Shown here: positions 1-9,268 of the stretch, one piece after another | How positions within the stretch are numbered: the first letter of the stretch is position 1 | Layout of the letters: each line of letters opens with the position of its first letter | DNA from: Hirsutella rhossiliensis | Taxonomy: Eukaryota; Ascomycota; Sordariomycetes; Hypocreales; Ophiocordycipitaceae | Reading direction: 5' to 3' | NCBI RefSeq assembly: GCF_020360975.1 | Contig: NW_025408681.1 | Span: 186,001 to 250,000 of the forward strand | DNA length: 64,000 nucleotides | Position numbers and translations under genes: made by a program | The notes under the pieces: generated by a model | What the model was told of the DNA's origin: nothing | The model's database searches: none | The model's input: the letters and a program-made list of their open reading frames with translations, nothing else

Positions 1-118
1 CCCAAAGACTGTGGGACGTGGCGAATTTCTTGATGATAGAAATCCATTGTTTCCAGTCGCAAGGGCCGTTGAGCACGGTGCCCTTGGAAGAGCCATCAAG
101 ATCTAGAGCTGAGCTCAT
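1..118 (-). pseudogene. Ty1/copia gag, N-terminal end, runs off left edge
   Basis: Read on the minus strand, an ATG at 118-116 opens a frame that stays open to the window edge (39 codons). It contains LNGPCDWKQWISIIKKFA, the typical start of fungal copia Gag (a leucine-asparagine-glycine box followed by a tryptophan-rich stretch). The copia gag at the right edge of the window has a closely similar segment (LNGPSDWKQWISVIQKFA), so the two belong to related families. A primer-binding site lies 60 bp upstream. The rest of the element is outside the window, so its integrity cannot be judged. Confidence 0.75.
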
Positions 119-177
119 TGTGGAAGCTATTCTGCGCAGCGGAGTGAACAAGAATAAGATACCCAGTCAGTGGCAGA

Positions 178-190
178 CCGGGCTCATAAC
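178..190 (-). promoter_or_regulatory. copia primer-binding site (half-tRNA initiator Met type)
   Basis: The minus strand reads GTTATGAGCCCGG just upstream of the gag start at 118. This is complementary to the anticodon arm of initiator methionine tRNA, the primer known for copia-type elements that use a half-tRNA. The same motif lies upstream of the gag at 13497. It marks the boundary between the 5' LTR (to the right) and the internal region. Confidence 0.65.
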
Positions 191-598
191 TATCGCACGG
201 AGGATGAGCAAGTGGGCATAAAGATCAGGGACTGGAAGACTCTTGATTCTGCTATCTAAGGTGGGAAAGAGGCGAGATCTTTATAGACTGCCTGAATATG
301 AGAATGGAAGGGAATGGTAGTGAATGGAAGCATCTGATCAGATCATCTGGAAGCCACTGATGCGTTGATGATGCCTCCTAGAAGTTTCTGTGGGGAAATG
401 TGGAAACGGACTGTGCGAATAGGGGGTCAGACTGTTGGAGGCTGATATCCTATGTGTGACAAACGTTCTAGATAACATTACAAAAGCATCCTGGGTGGCA
501 AGTGGCAAATTCGCCACCGCAAGGCAGTCATATTCCCTCAGGACTATAAGGAGACAGAACTTCTCACATTCATTTTAGATAGACGACAATGAACAAGA
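191..598. other. non-coding stretch, probably 5' LTR of the left-edge copia
   Basis: No convincing coding frame is seen. By position, directly beyond the primer-binding site, the first few hundred bases should be the 5' LTR of the minus-strand copia. No TG...CA boundary or target duplication could be fixed, because the following plus-strand copia begins already truncated. Confidence 0.3.
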
Positions 599-966
599 TT
601 GACTCTTACCTTCCATTTTTTATCCATGCGAGAGGGTATTTGGTGGGATGAAGACCCAAGCAGGAAACCAAGCCTGCGCGCCCCTGACCGAAGCATCGTC
701 GGCCTCGTGGAACGACACCATGGTCAATTTGTGCTTGAATATATTCCTCAACATTTCTCGAGGCGGGCATTCTTCACCCGCCGAAACACATTCAATTCCT
801 TCACCAAGCGGAAGCCTCAAAGGCATCAGCCGAGGTATGGCATCTGCGACTAGGACACCCTGGACCTAGGGCCCTAGAACACCTTGTCAACTGCTCCAGA
901 GGAGTTAGAATCAAGGGAATCACCACCGCGCAATGCGACAATTGCGGGACAGCAAAGGCAAAACGG
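599..966 (+). pseudogene. decayed protease/pre-integrase part of copia 1
   Basis: Pieces in three frames resemble the region between protease and integrase of fungal copia elements. Frame 2 (599-853) has DRSIVGLVERHHGQFVLEY, like the linker before the integrase zinc domain. From 739 the frame of the large Pol ORF is open without an ATG and holds the integrase zinc domain, with WHLRLGHP and CDNCG as the His and Cys pairs. A TGA at 736-738 closes that frame upstream. Gag and the 5' LTR are missing, so this copy could not move on its own. Confidence 0.65.
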
Positions 967-3900
967 ATGATTCGACGAGAGCCTCGCACTGCAGACCACT
1001 GTAAAGGCGAGAGACTGGCGATCGATTTTCACGACCTTCAGCCTGATTCGAAAGGATTTAACTCCCTGATGCTTCTCACCGATAGAGCAAGCGGCTTTTC
1101 TTGGGACTACTACCTCCAAGATCGGAAAGCCGATACCATCATCACTACCCTTAAACACGCTGTCGACTACCTTACGTACCAATTTGACTTTAAGGTCAAA
1201 GTCATCGAATGCGACAATGAACTAACGAGCCAAAAGCCGGCAGTTACACAGTTCCTGCTCGGAAGAAACCTCAAAGTCGAACCCTCGGCCCCTTACACTC
1301 AAGACCAAAACGGAGGTGCCGAGCGCTCAGGGGGTGTGATCAAAGACAAGGCACGTGCAATGAGAGGCAACCTTCCTTCGAAACTGTGGAGAGAAGTTTA
1401 CAAATCTGCCGTCTACCTCAACAACCGCACGCCAAAATGCAGAATTAAGTGGACTTCGCCATATGAAGATCTAACAGGGAGAAAGCCCGCACAAGAGCAT
1501 CTCCGAGCTTACGGCTGCAAAGCCTTTGCCATGACTCCATCAACCCAAGACAAGAGGAATCGCCTCAAGAAACTTGACCCACGGGCTTGGATAGGATACC
1601 TTGTGGGATACACGTCCTCCAACGTATACCGAATTTGGGTACCATCAGAAGGCAAAGTGATCTCTACCCGAGACGTTATTTTTGACGAGCAACAGATTTT
1701 CGATGGAACACTCGAGAGCCTCGCTCAAAACGTCAAGGAAGCAGACCTCGAGGAGCTAGCTCTAGCCCTCACACACATAAGTCTTCCAGAAGACGACGAA
1801 ATCGCCCGAAAGCAGCCCCACAGGCGCTTGACGAGCAAATCTTCGAATTTGACCACGATGACGATGACGAGCACACAGCAGAGCCTGAGAAAGACCCGGA
1901 AGGTCAGGAAAGTCGATACACAGAAGCCCGATTCGAGCTGCTACCGACGCCTCCTTCAACTCCTCCGGCGGCCCTGCTTGCCGCATCAATACAAACAAAT
2001 CTGCCTGAAAAGCGAGTTGATCTCAACGAGCCCCAGGAAATCATCCATCAGCAGGGTCAAGGAATCCTTCCCTCGCACATTGATGGAAGCTCACATTGGG
2101 AATCTTCCTCGAGCACGCCTGGCTGGGAACACTTCCACGCACAGTGCAAATCATGCCCGGCAACGAGGAACCCTCAAGCTTGGAGCAGTGGAGCAAGGAA
2201 TCCTTCCCACACAAACACATTGCGTTGAGGAACCCTCTTCGCAGCAAGGCGAAGGAATCCTTCCCTTGCAACAATCACGTGTTGAGGAACCCTCTTCACG
2301 GCAAGTAGAAGGAACCCTTCTCTTGCACCCATACCCATGCGTTGAGGAACCCTCTTCGCAGCGAGCAGAGGAACCCCTCTCGCAACAACCACACCGCTTT
2401 GAGGAATCCTCTCAGCAGCAGGGTCAAGGAATCCTTCCCTCGCGTAAACACACAGCCAACTGGCATGCCGCCTTCATGGCAGGCACACAAGCAGGACCAC
2501 TTGCAAAAGACAAGCTGAGCCACAAGATTAAAGACAAAGCATATCTTGAACGGCTGATCATGAAGAAACAGATCCATCGCCGAGACCTTCCAGACGTGCC
2601 GAAACACCACTCCCAACTGCGAGACCACCCTCTCGGACATCAATTCGAGGAGGCAGAGGAAGTACACCTTCAGAGCCATAAAGACATGAAGTCTTGGTTC
2701 GAGGTGAGCTCTACAGAGCTCCCGAAGAAGGCCCAAGTGCTTGACTGCATGTGGGTTTACGTATACAAATTCGATAAGCATGGGAGGCTCTCAAAATGCA
2801 AGGCAAGACTGGTGGTGCGAGGGGATCAACAGCTCCGAAATGGGCAAGAAACCTACGCAGCCACGCTTGCTGGAAGAAGCTTTCGCACATTGATGGCGAT
2901 GGCGGCAAGGTTCGATCTCGAACTGATCCAATACGACGCTGTCAACGCGTTCGTAAATGCCTCTCTTGATGAGGAAGTCTTCATGAAGATGCCACCAGGC
3001 CATAGGAAACACGGGACCGTATTGAAGCTTAACAAAGCCCTTTACGGATTGAGGAAATCACCATTGCTGTGGCATCGAGAGCTCACCAACACGCTCAAGA
3101 AGCTCGGCTTCAAGCCAGTGCCACACGAGCCCTGCTGCCTCACCCTCAACGGAATCATCGTTTTCTTCTACGTTGACGACATCGTCTTCGCATATCAGCG
3201 AAAGAACGAGTCGAGGGCGCAAGCCCTGGAAGCACAAATGCGTGAGAAATACCAGCTGACAGGTGGTAACAGCCTTCAGTGGTTTCTTGGCATCGAGATT
3301 CTTCGAGACCGCGAGAAAGGCTTCATTTGGCTATCACAAGCCTCATACATCGACAAGATCTCGCGCCTCGCGAAGAAACACAGGAGCTTTGACACCCCGA
3401 TGGGGGTCAACGAACTTTTCCCATTCAACGGCATTGCTTCATTTGCTGACATCAATTCGTACCAAGTGAAAATAGGCTCCGTGCTATACGCTGCGGTTAT
3501 CACGCGCCCAGACATCGCGTTTGTAACTTCAAAGCTATCAAAGTTCAACCCCAACCCGGGACCCAAACATCACGAAGCGGCCGACCGCGTGATCTGCTAT
3601 CTGCAGCAGACAAAAGGACTGGCGCTCCGCCTGGGGGGTGGGGACGATTTCGAAGTGGCAAGCGATGCCTCTTTCGCCGACAACTCATCAGACCGCAAGA
3701 GCTCTCAAGCTTTCGCAATGAAGCTATTTGGAGGCCTCATCGGCTGGCGAGCAAACAAACAAGACACTGTCACCACTTCAACCACAGAGGCGGAGCTACT
3801 TGCCCTCTCACAAGCGGCAAAGGAATCGATATACGTGAGCCGCCTGATCCGAGAACTCGACGTAAAACTCGACCACTCTCGAATCAGCATCCAATGCGAC

Positions 3901-4215
3901 AACACGCAAACAATACGCATCGTAACCGCGGAGGTGGCAACGCTACGAACCAAGCTGCGGCACGTCGACATTCACAACCACTGGCTTCGCCAAGAAATCA
4001 CGAACGGAACCCTCGAAGTCAAATACACACCAAGCGCCGAGATGATGGCCGACGGTCTCACCAAGGCCCTCCAAGGACCCAAGTTCCAAGCCTTTGTCAA
4101 CCAAATCGGCCTCCACGATATCTCCGACCGCCTTGCGTCACGAGAGCTCCCCGAATCGACCGACTCAATACTTCAAGAACAATCTTACAAGATGTGGGAG
4201 GACCAAGTTGTGTAA
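967..4215 (+). CDS. copia 1 Pol: integrase, reverse transcriptase, RNase H
   Basis: This 1082-residue ORF is the Pol region of a Ty1/copia retrotransposon, and the same frame is actually open from 739. Order of domains: integrase core (first Asp in LAIDFHDL, second in ECDNELTS, Glu region in DQNGGAERSGG) about residues 15-260; a low-complexity linker with repeated EEPSSQ-type units about 350-500; reverse transcriptase with LDEEVFMKMPPG and the catalytic FYVDDIVF box about 560-800; RNase H with ASDASFADNSSDRKSS, TEAELLALSQAAKE and HVDIHNHWLRQEI to about 1050. The Pol part is full length for the family. Protease and Gag are broken or absent upstream. A polypurine stretch and 3' LTR follow directly. 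Confidence 0.92.
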   Translation: MIRREPRTADHCKGERLAIDFHDLQPDSKGFNSLMLLTDRASGFSWDYYLQDRKADTIITTLKHAVDYLTYQFDFKVKVIECDNELTSQKPAVTQFLLGRNLKVEPSAPYTQDQNGGAERSGGVIKDKARAMRGNLPSKLWREVYKSAVYLNNRTPKCRIKWTSPYEDLTGRKPAQEHLRAYGCKAFAMTPSTQDKRNRLKKLDPRAWIGYLVGYTSSNVYRIWVPSEGKVISTRDVIFDEQQIFDGTLESLAQNVKEADLEELALALTHISLPEDDEIARKQPHRRLTSKSSNLTTMTMTSTQQSLRKTRKVRKVDTQKPDSSCYRRLLQLLRRPCLPHQYKQICLKSELISTSPRKSSISRVKESFPRTLMEAHIGNLPRARLAGNTSTHSANHARQRGTLKLGAVEQGILPTQTHCVEEPSSQQGEGILPLQQSRVEEPSSRQVEGTLLLHPYPCVEEPSSQRAEEPLSQQPHRFEESSQQQGQGILPSRKHTANWHAAFMAGTQAGPLAKDKLSHKIKDKAYLERLIMKKQIHRRDLPDVPKHHSQLRDHPLGHQFEEAEEVHLQSHKDMKSWFEVSSTELPKKAQVLDCMWVYVYKFDKHGRLSKCKARLVVRGDQQLRNGQETYAATLAGRSFRTLMAMAARFDLELIQYDAVNAFVNASLDEEVFMKMPPGHRKHGTVLKLNKALYGLRKSPLLWHRELTNTLKKLGFKPVPHEPCCLTLNGIIVFFYVDDIVFAYQRKNESRAQALEAQMREKYQLTGGNSLQWFLGIEILRDREKGFIWLSQASYIDKISRLAKKHRSFDTPMGVNELFPFNGIASFADINSYQVKIGSVLYAAVITRPDIAFVTSKLSKFNPNPGPKHHEAADRVICYLQQTKGLALRLGGGDDFEVASDASFADNSSDRKSSQAFAMKLFGGLIGWRANKQDTVTTSTTEAELLALSQAAKESIYVSRLIRELDVKLDHSRISIQCDNTQTIRIVTAEVATLRTKLRHVDIHNHWLRQEITNGTLEVKYTPSAEMMADGLTKALQGPKFQAFVNQIGLHDISDRLASRELPESTDSILQEQSYKMWEDQVV
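2030..2460 (+). repeat. degenerate in-frame repeats in copia 1 linker
   Basis: Units containing GAGGAACCCTCTTCGCAGC and GGAATCCTTCCCTCGCA recur about six to eight times between integrase and reverse transcriptase. They encode variants of EEPSSQQ...GILP. The repeats keep the frame open, so they arose by in-frame duplication. Confidence 0.75.
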
Positions 4216-4336
4216 GGCAGCACATAGCAGCGGCCCAGAAAGAAGGGCCCTTTGCCTACGGGCACTGTAGACTGCAGGAGATTCCTCCATGAGTCAGGAG
4301 CAAGAACATGGTCATTGGCAGCCTCCCACTCTTCCA

Positions 4337-4364
4337 CATGGAAGAGGGCTCGGCTGGGGGGGTG
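4337..4364 (+). other. polypurine tract of copia 1
   Basis: A purine-rich run (GAAGAGGGCTCGGCTGGGGG) sits immediately before the TGTCGG start of the 3' LTR. This is the expected place for the plus-strand primer. Confidence 0.5.
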
Positions 4365-4622
4365 TGTCGGAACTGACGGGTAGAAACACATGTCGGATCA
4401 CGTGCATCATCACGTGCAGACACCGGGCAAATCCGGCAGCCAATTTCCCCCTTAGGGACGAGGCCTCCAAGGAGGCCTCAAGAAGAAAAAAGAACACAGA
4501 TCATCACAATCAATACAACCTCTTTTGCAGCTGCACACAAGCTGCTGCATTAAGCCTTGATCCATCGTACATACCCACATATTTCCTCATTAGGCCCGAG
4601 CCGCAGAACCACCGTTCTGACA
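4365..4622 (+). repeat. 3' LTR of copia 1
   Basis: The segment begins TGTCGGAACTG and ends GTTCTGACA, giving the TG...CA ends and short inverted ends expected of an LTR. It follows the polypurine tract 150 bp after the Pol stop. The 258-bp length is normal for fungal copia. No matching 5' LTR lies in the window, so the element is truncated on its left. Confidence 0.6.
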
Positions 4623-4649
4623 CCTATAGGCTGCCGTAACCCCGCCCTA

Positions 4650-4740
4650 CTAGGGGGGCCTCAAAGTCGGCCAATCCCCGTGACAGCTCCACAGTCACGG
4701 GGGGGCGGTTGACCTAGAAAAAGCTCGTTGACCTGGAAAA
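4650..4740 (+). repeat. left terminal inverted repeat of pogo element
   Basis: It is the reverse complement of 7233-7321, with only one or two single-base length differences (for example CAATCCCCG against CAATCCCG). Such good conservation contrasts with the decayed transposase. Confidence 0.85.
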
Positions 4741-4983
4741 GAACAGGGTACTTCAATTAGTGTGCACGCATCATACAATAAAAAGTAGACATGTTTAAGA
4801 TCATATCTACCATAGTTACAATTCGACCCCGCATATACCCCTATGGCAATAATTCAGAACCCATTTCACGATGGCGTCATAACACTACATTTTATCGCCA
4901 CGTCACTATCTCAATAGTCATCGAGGGAAGGCCAATTCTTTGACTATGGCTTCTTCAAAAGCTAAAGAGTCTGCTGTCCAAAA

Positions 4984-6497
4984 ATGGATCGATTCTGCCA
5001 CCGGCTTACCCAACTTTTCGCGCCATACAACCGCAAACCTCGAGACGCGAACTATTGCAGGAGCAGAGCTCTACTACGAGGGCTTCTACGGCTCAATTGT
5101 GGCGCGGCGAAGGCGCTTGGCGTACCCTACAAGCGCCTCTATTATCGAGTCAATGGGCATCACTCAACGGCCGAGAATGGGGGCAACCGTGCCCTGCTTG
5201 ATCCCTCGGATGAAGAGGAGGTATTTTGCTGGGCACATCGCCGCATCACACAGGGGCACCACATCCAGGGTCGTGCGCTCCAACAACACGCCAACGCCAT
5301 TCTCAAGGCAAAGGGCGTGGGAGCTACAGCATCGCGAGCCTGGGCCAAGCGCTTTATACAGCGGCATAGAGAACTCTTCCACTGTCGAAGAGCAGCAGCG
5401 CGAGACATCAAACGGAAGGCTATGCAAGATCGCATCCACGTTGAGGCTTTTTCGCGGCTGGTCTCAAACGATCGAGAAAGACGAGATTCTCCCTAAGAAC
5501 ACCTGGAATTTCGACGAGACGGGCTTCATGGTGGGATATCTACATAAAGGCACATTTATTTGGACCTTCCGCGAGATTGATACCCCTATTTTATCTGACG
5601 CTCACGATACAGTGTCGGTCACAGCGATTGAGGCTATTTCTGCAGCTGGGAGTTGCATTCCTTCGTTTGTGATACTCCCTGGGGTTCAAATTCCTGCCCG
5701 TTGGGTTAGCAACAGCCTTGACGACGATACCATCATTTCAACCAGCCAAAAGGGGTATATTAACGATGTCATCGCGATTGAATGGATCAAACACTTCGAG
5801 AAACACACGAGACCAGTTGATCCACTTCAGAAGCGGCTTCTACTTGGATAGCTGTGATAATCACTATACAGAAGAGATGGTTCACTTCTGCTTCGATCAC
5901 AACATTAAGGTCTTCCCAATGCCTCCCCATCTTACACATCAGCTTCAACCTCTTGATGTCGGCGTTTTTAGGTCATACAAACACTGGCATCAACAAGTTC
6001 TACATCGTGAGATTGCTGACGGGGCATATGACTTTAACAAGTCCGATTTTCTATATCATCTTCAAGAGGTCCGCACTCGCACCTTCAAAAAGCACACAAT
6101 TCTCTCATCTTGGCAGAAATGTGGCCTCTTCCCATTCAATCCCGAGATCGTGCTTTCTCAGCTTCAAGACACGCTCTCGTCGCTCACAGAAGAAGTGGCT
6201 ATTAAGGACCTGCCGGGCTCGATCGAAAGCGAGCCTCAGGGCGGGCCTCAGGCAGCAAGACCATCAACACCATCGCCACCGCCGCCCTCGATTCAACGAT
6301 TCAACTGGAACAATGTTTCAACGCCGAGACTCAACCTCTTTACGATTCAGAGGTATCACGCCTACGTACAGCTTCGTCTAGCCACATCAGTTGACTCCCA
6401 CATGCCGTTGACTCCTCCGTCACATACGTCTATGAGAAGGCGCGGAAAGCCGACAAAACCCTCGCTCTCAACGGCATCACCGCAACGGCCGAGATGA
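4984..6497 (+). pseudogene. pogo transposase (HTH, CENP-B-like, DDE) with frameshifts
   Basis: DNA-cleaving and joining enzyme of the surrounding element, now split over three frames. Frame 1 (4984-5496) holds the helix-turn-helix part (AAKALGVPYKRLYYRV) and the CENP-B-like segment (WAKRFIQRHRELF). The next piece lies in the frame of 4940-5851 and carries the first catalytic Asp in WNFDETGFMVG. The third piece (frame of 5718-6497) carries the second Asp in YLDSCDNHY and the third in LQPLDVGVFRSYK, so all three catalytic acids survive. Shifts fall near 5450 and 5820. A basic, Gln/Glu-rich C-terminal tail continues in further frames to about 7013. Confidence 0.85.
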
Positions 6498-7232
6498 CGA
6501 AGATAAAAGAGAAACAAGCCAAGCGCTCCAGTCTCCAGCAACAGACAACTATTGTAGCGAGATACGGCCCATTAAGCGTCGGTGACGCTAGAATTCGAGT
6601 CGCCCGAGACGAATACAATAGACAAGCGGCACAAGAAGAGGAGGCACAGAGAGTCAGGAATAAGGAGGTTCGCGACGAAGCTGGCTATATACGCCGCTGG
6701 CTTCGCAAGGTACGCTTCAACGTCAGGATTAGCATCACAGAGGCGAGGGAGGATTCGAGATATCAGAGGTCTCTGGGCCAAGGGCGACAAGCGCGCACAC
6801 CTCAATTGCAATGAGTGGATGTGCGCAAGCTACAGGATTCTCCGCGAGCTACACAACCGCGGCGTAGGGCAAAGCAAGGCGATCATGTGGCCGGAGTACT
6901 ATGATCGCGAGATTGTAAAGGAAGCAGCCGAATTAGTGGTGATGGAGGCAAATAAGCGTGCTATTTGCCGTCAGACGCTTTCCTTGGAAGCTGACGGCAT
7001 CGAGATGCGATGAAGAGGAATCATAAGACGCGCTCGAGGCTGGGAAGGAAGAAGAAATCGAATAGAGCTCAATTCGATGCCAAAACACCAAAAACACCTC
7101 AAAGGCAGTATGGTGATGCATTTGCATTGCTATGACTAGCTTGCAATAAAGCGAACATGTGTTGCACTTATCGAGGGAAGAGAGGTACTTTTAAGTTCTA
7201 GCAAAATGGCGGGGCTCTTATGTACTTCTTTT

Positions 7233-7321
7233 TTTCCAGGTCAACGAGCTTTTTCTAGGTCAACCGCCCCCCCGTGACTGTGGAGCTGTCACGGGATTGG
7301 CCGACTTTGAGGCCCCCCTAG
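7233..7321 (-). repeat. right terminal inverted repeat of pogo element
   Basis: Mirror of 4650-4740. It ends CCCCCCTAG followed by the TA target duplication at 7322-7323. Confidence 0.85.
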
Positions 7322-7500
7322 TAAGCCTATCGTGTTGTGGCGGGGTAAAACGGCGTCCAAGCAGCCACACTATCGGGAGCAAGCCTCATCTTTCCTTTCA
7401 ACAGACTTGTCAGTGTCAAACCAAACCCAATGCTTCAGTCCCGTTCCTCAAGGCATTGGCGGACCCTGCAAGGGCCGGTCTCCTGTAGACCGTAGCTGGG

Positions 7501-8830
7501 AGTGCGCGCACATAAATTTGCGACATCGGACCTCCGCCACGGCGCTACGCCACGTTGATCCACTTTCCGTGGAAATTTATCCTGGCGCCGTGGATTGATA
7601 CCTAGCCCCTCTTTGTTCTGCAAGACGCTATCACCAACGGCTCGCCAACGCCGGAGAGCATTCCGAAAACTGTGATCTTCATAGACTCCCGTCGGGATAT
7701 ACAAAATTGTGCGGAATGCCTGCGCCAGTGGCTGCAGAAACTGTCAGCTGGGGCAATCGGAACCCGCGATTGCAAGCAAATTATCCAGGTCTACCACTCC
7801 CACACCACCCTGAATGACAAGAATGCCCTATACGACGAGTTTTCCAAAGCGGACTCTAAGATCCGAATCATGGTGGCCACAGAATCGCTGGGAACGGGGG
7901 TAGATCTCTCGGATGTCATACGAGTTGTCCAGTATGGCTTCCCTCTCGAACGCCTCTTATGTGTTCTTATCCAACGCTTTGGTCGTGCAGCTAGAATGAC
8001 CAGCATCAAGGGAGAGGCAATCTTCCTGGTAGAAAGCTGGGCTGTGGGCGACAGGGTCGCATCGACAAGAGCGGCAATGTTGTCCAGCAGTCAGACGCCA
8101 TCGTCTTCGAGAAGGCTTTCCGCAACGACCGGGTTAGCACATTCACTCTCTGCTGAACCAGTAGTGGACGGTAACCTTCCGACGATGAATCAGATATCGC
8201 TGTGAGCGTCATTGAATGTGACCTGCCAGGAGAGCAGCGCAGACGCAAGACAGACAGAGAGCGCCGAATAGAGTTGTACAATTGCTGCCCGGCGCTGTTC
8301 AATCTTGTCAATCGATCCTCATGCTTACGCCGAATCCTCATGGATTGGTTGCAAGAGAGTTTGTCAGACCCCGCATCCAAGTTACCTGCTCCAGGACCGG
8401 GCGAGTGCTGTAATGTTTGCAATCCTTCCCTGACGCGGACGTTGCCTTTCCCGTGGGAGATTGTTCCCAGTCTTCGGAAGCCCCACGATGGAACGGCATC
8501 AGGTGCATTTTATGACCGCCTAGTCCTCTGGGAGACAACGCTGTCAACTCGGCGCATCAGATGGCGAAGCCCAAGCTTTCCGTGAGGCTATTCACTCGGA
8601 AGAGTGAGTGGATATCATTGTCGACAGAATACGCCTACATTCACGGCTGCTGAGTTGGAGGAGTTTGTGGGGTCGACTTGGTTGAGAGACCATTTTGATG
8701 AACTCTTTAAAGAGTTCAACACTGGCCCTGCACACCTGGGGTGGATCCTGCCCGTGATTCTGCCCAGTTTGCAACACGTTCCTCAAGGCAAAGGTCGGGA
8801 GGCGGCGCGGGGCATAAATCCTTTCGTTCC
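7501..8830 (+). pseudogene. RecQ-like superfamily 2 helicase, C-terminal half, decayed
   Basis: The best piece (7672-8205) shows the helicase C-terminal lobe: KTVIFIDSRRDI (motif IV area), VATESLGTGVDLSDV (motif V) and IQRFGRAAR (motif VI, the arginine finger). Upstream, in another frame at 7511-7600, HINLRHRTSATALRHVDPLS looks like the linker between the two helicase lobes. Downstream, 8202-8450 has a Cys pair in ECCNVCNPS, like the small zinc region at the end of these fungal helicases, and about 8645-8750 reads FVGSTWLRDHFDELFKEF. The ATPase lobe with Walker motifs is missing. Several frame changes and stops make this a remnant. Related genes are repeated in many fungal genomes and may be mobile or subtelomeric. 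Confidence 0.7.
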
Positions 8831-8838
8831 TCAAGGCA
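8777..8838 (+). repeat. CGTTCCTCAAGGCA repeat pair
   Basis: The 14-mer CGTTCCTCAAGGCA occurs at 8777-8790 and 8825-8838, and again at 7442-7455 and 39415-39428. At 8790-8838 and 39361-39430 it is embedded in similar G-rich surroundings with CCTTTCG just before it, so this is a dispersed short repeat. Confidence 0.65.
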
Positions 8839-9003
8839 AGGGTTCCCGTTCGAATAGGAGATCCTCCGGACCCCTCAGTGGTCTAGGAAGAAGAAAGAAT
8901 AGTCTGCAGACTTCCCTTCTTACCTGGTTTCAAGCTGTATTACCTAGAGACCTAGAGACGTCAAGTCGTTCGGACCTTCGACAGTTTCGAGTGCCAATAA
9001 AGT

Positions 9004-9200
9004 GGGGCGTGGCACGGGTACCTTAATACTCATGAACAAAAGCGGCGGCGTTGATGTAGCTATTCGGGGGCCGCATCAAGGGGGGCGGGACCATAAGAGG
9101 AAAACAGCAGCCGCAAGCGGCGGTGACAAGGAACAAAGCTGTTTTCATGTTAGGCCCGGTGCCTATATAGGTCCGGGCCACTACGCCTTTCCTCAATGAT
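9004..9200 (+). repeat. possible LTR-like fragment with TATA box
   Basis: It starts GGGGCGTGGCACGGGTA (9004-9020), a 17-mer also present at 29622-29638 and inverted at 24259-24275. About 150 bp further is a core-promoter-like CCTATATAGG (9163-9172). The copy at 29622 has the same arrangement with CATAAATAGG near 29803. A U3/R-type LTR or other terminal repeat would fit, but no partner end was found. Confidence 0.35.
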
Positions 9201-9268
9201 GGAGCAGCGCAATTTACACGCACCAAGACCTTCATGCATTGCACCCACCTACGTGTGATACTTCAAAT

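Larger units (their letters stand above)
4648..7323 (+). mobile_element. pogo-type DNA transposon with TA target duplication
   Basis: The element proper spans 4650-7321. Its ends are inverted repeats of about 90 bp (4650-4740 and 7233-7321), beginning CTAGGGGGGCCTCAAAGTCG, flanked on both sides by TA (4648-4649 and 7322-7323). The long near-identical repeats and TA duplication fit the Tc1/mariner superfamily, pogo/Fot branch. It inserted 26 bp past the end of the copia 1 LTR. The internal transposase is broken by frameshifts, so this copy is probably non-autonomous now. Confidence 0.88.

Noticed and set aside
178..190. tRNA gene, from the match to an initiator tRNA anticodon arm
   Set aside because: Only the anticodon arm matches, with no cloverleaf or A/B boxes, and it sits directly before a copia gag. 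It is a primer-binding site. The same applies to 13592-13605.
3..600. 5' LTR of copia 1 at the left edge
   Set aside because: No match to the 3' LTR at 4365-4622 was seen, and the primer-binding site there points the other way.
2296..2781. 161-residue minus-strand ORF with repeated GFL words
   Set aside because: Reverse reading of the coding repeat in copia 1.
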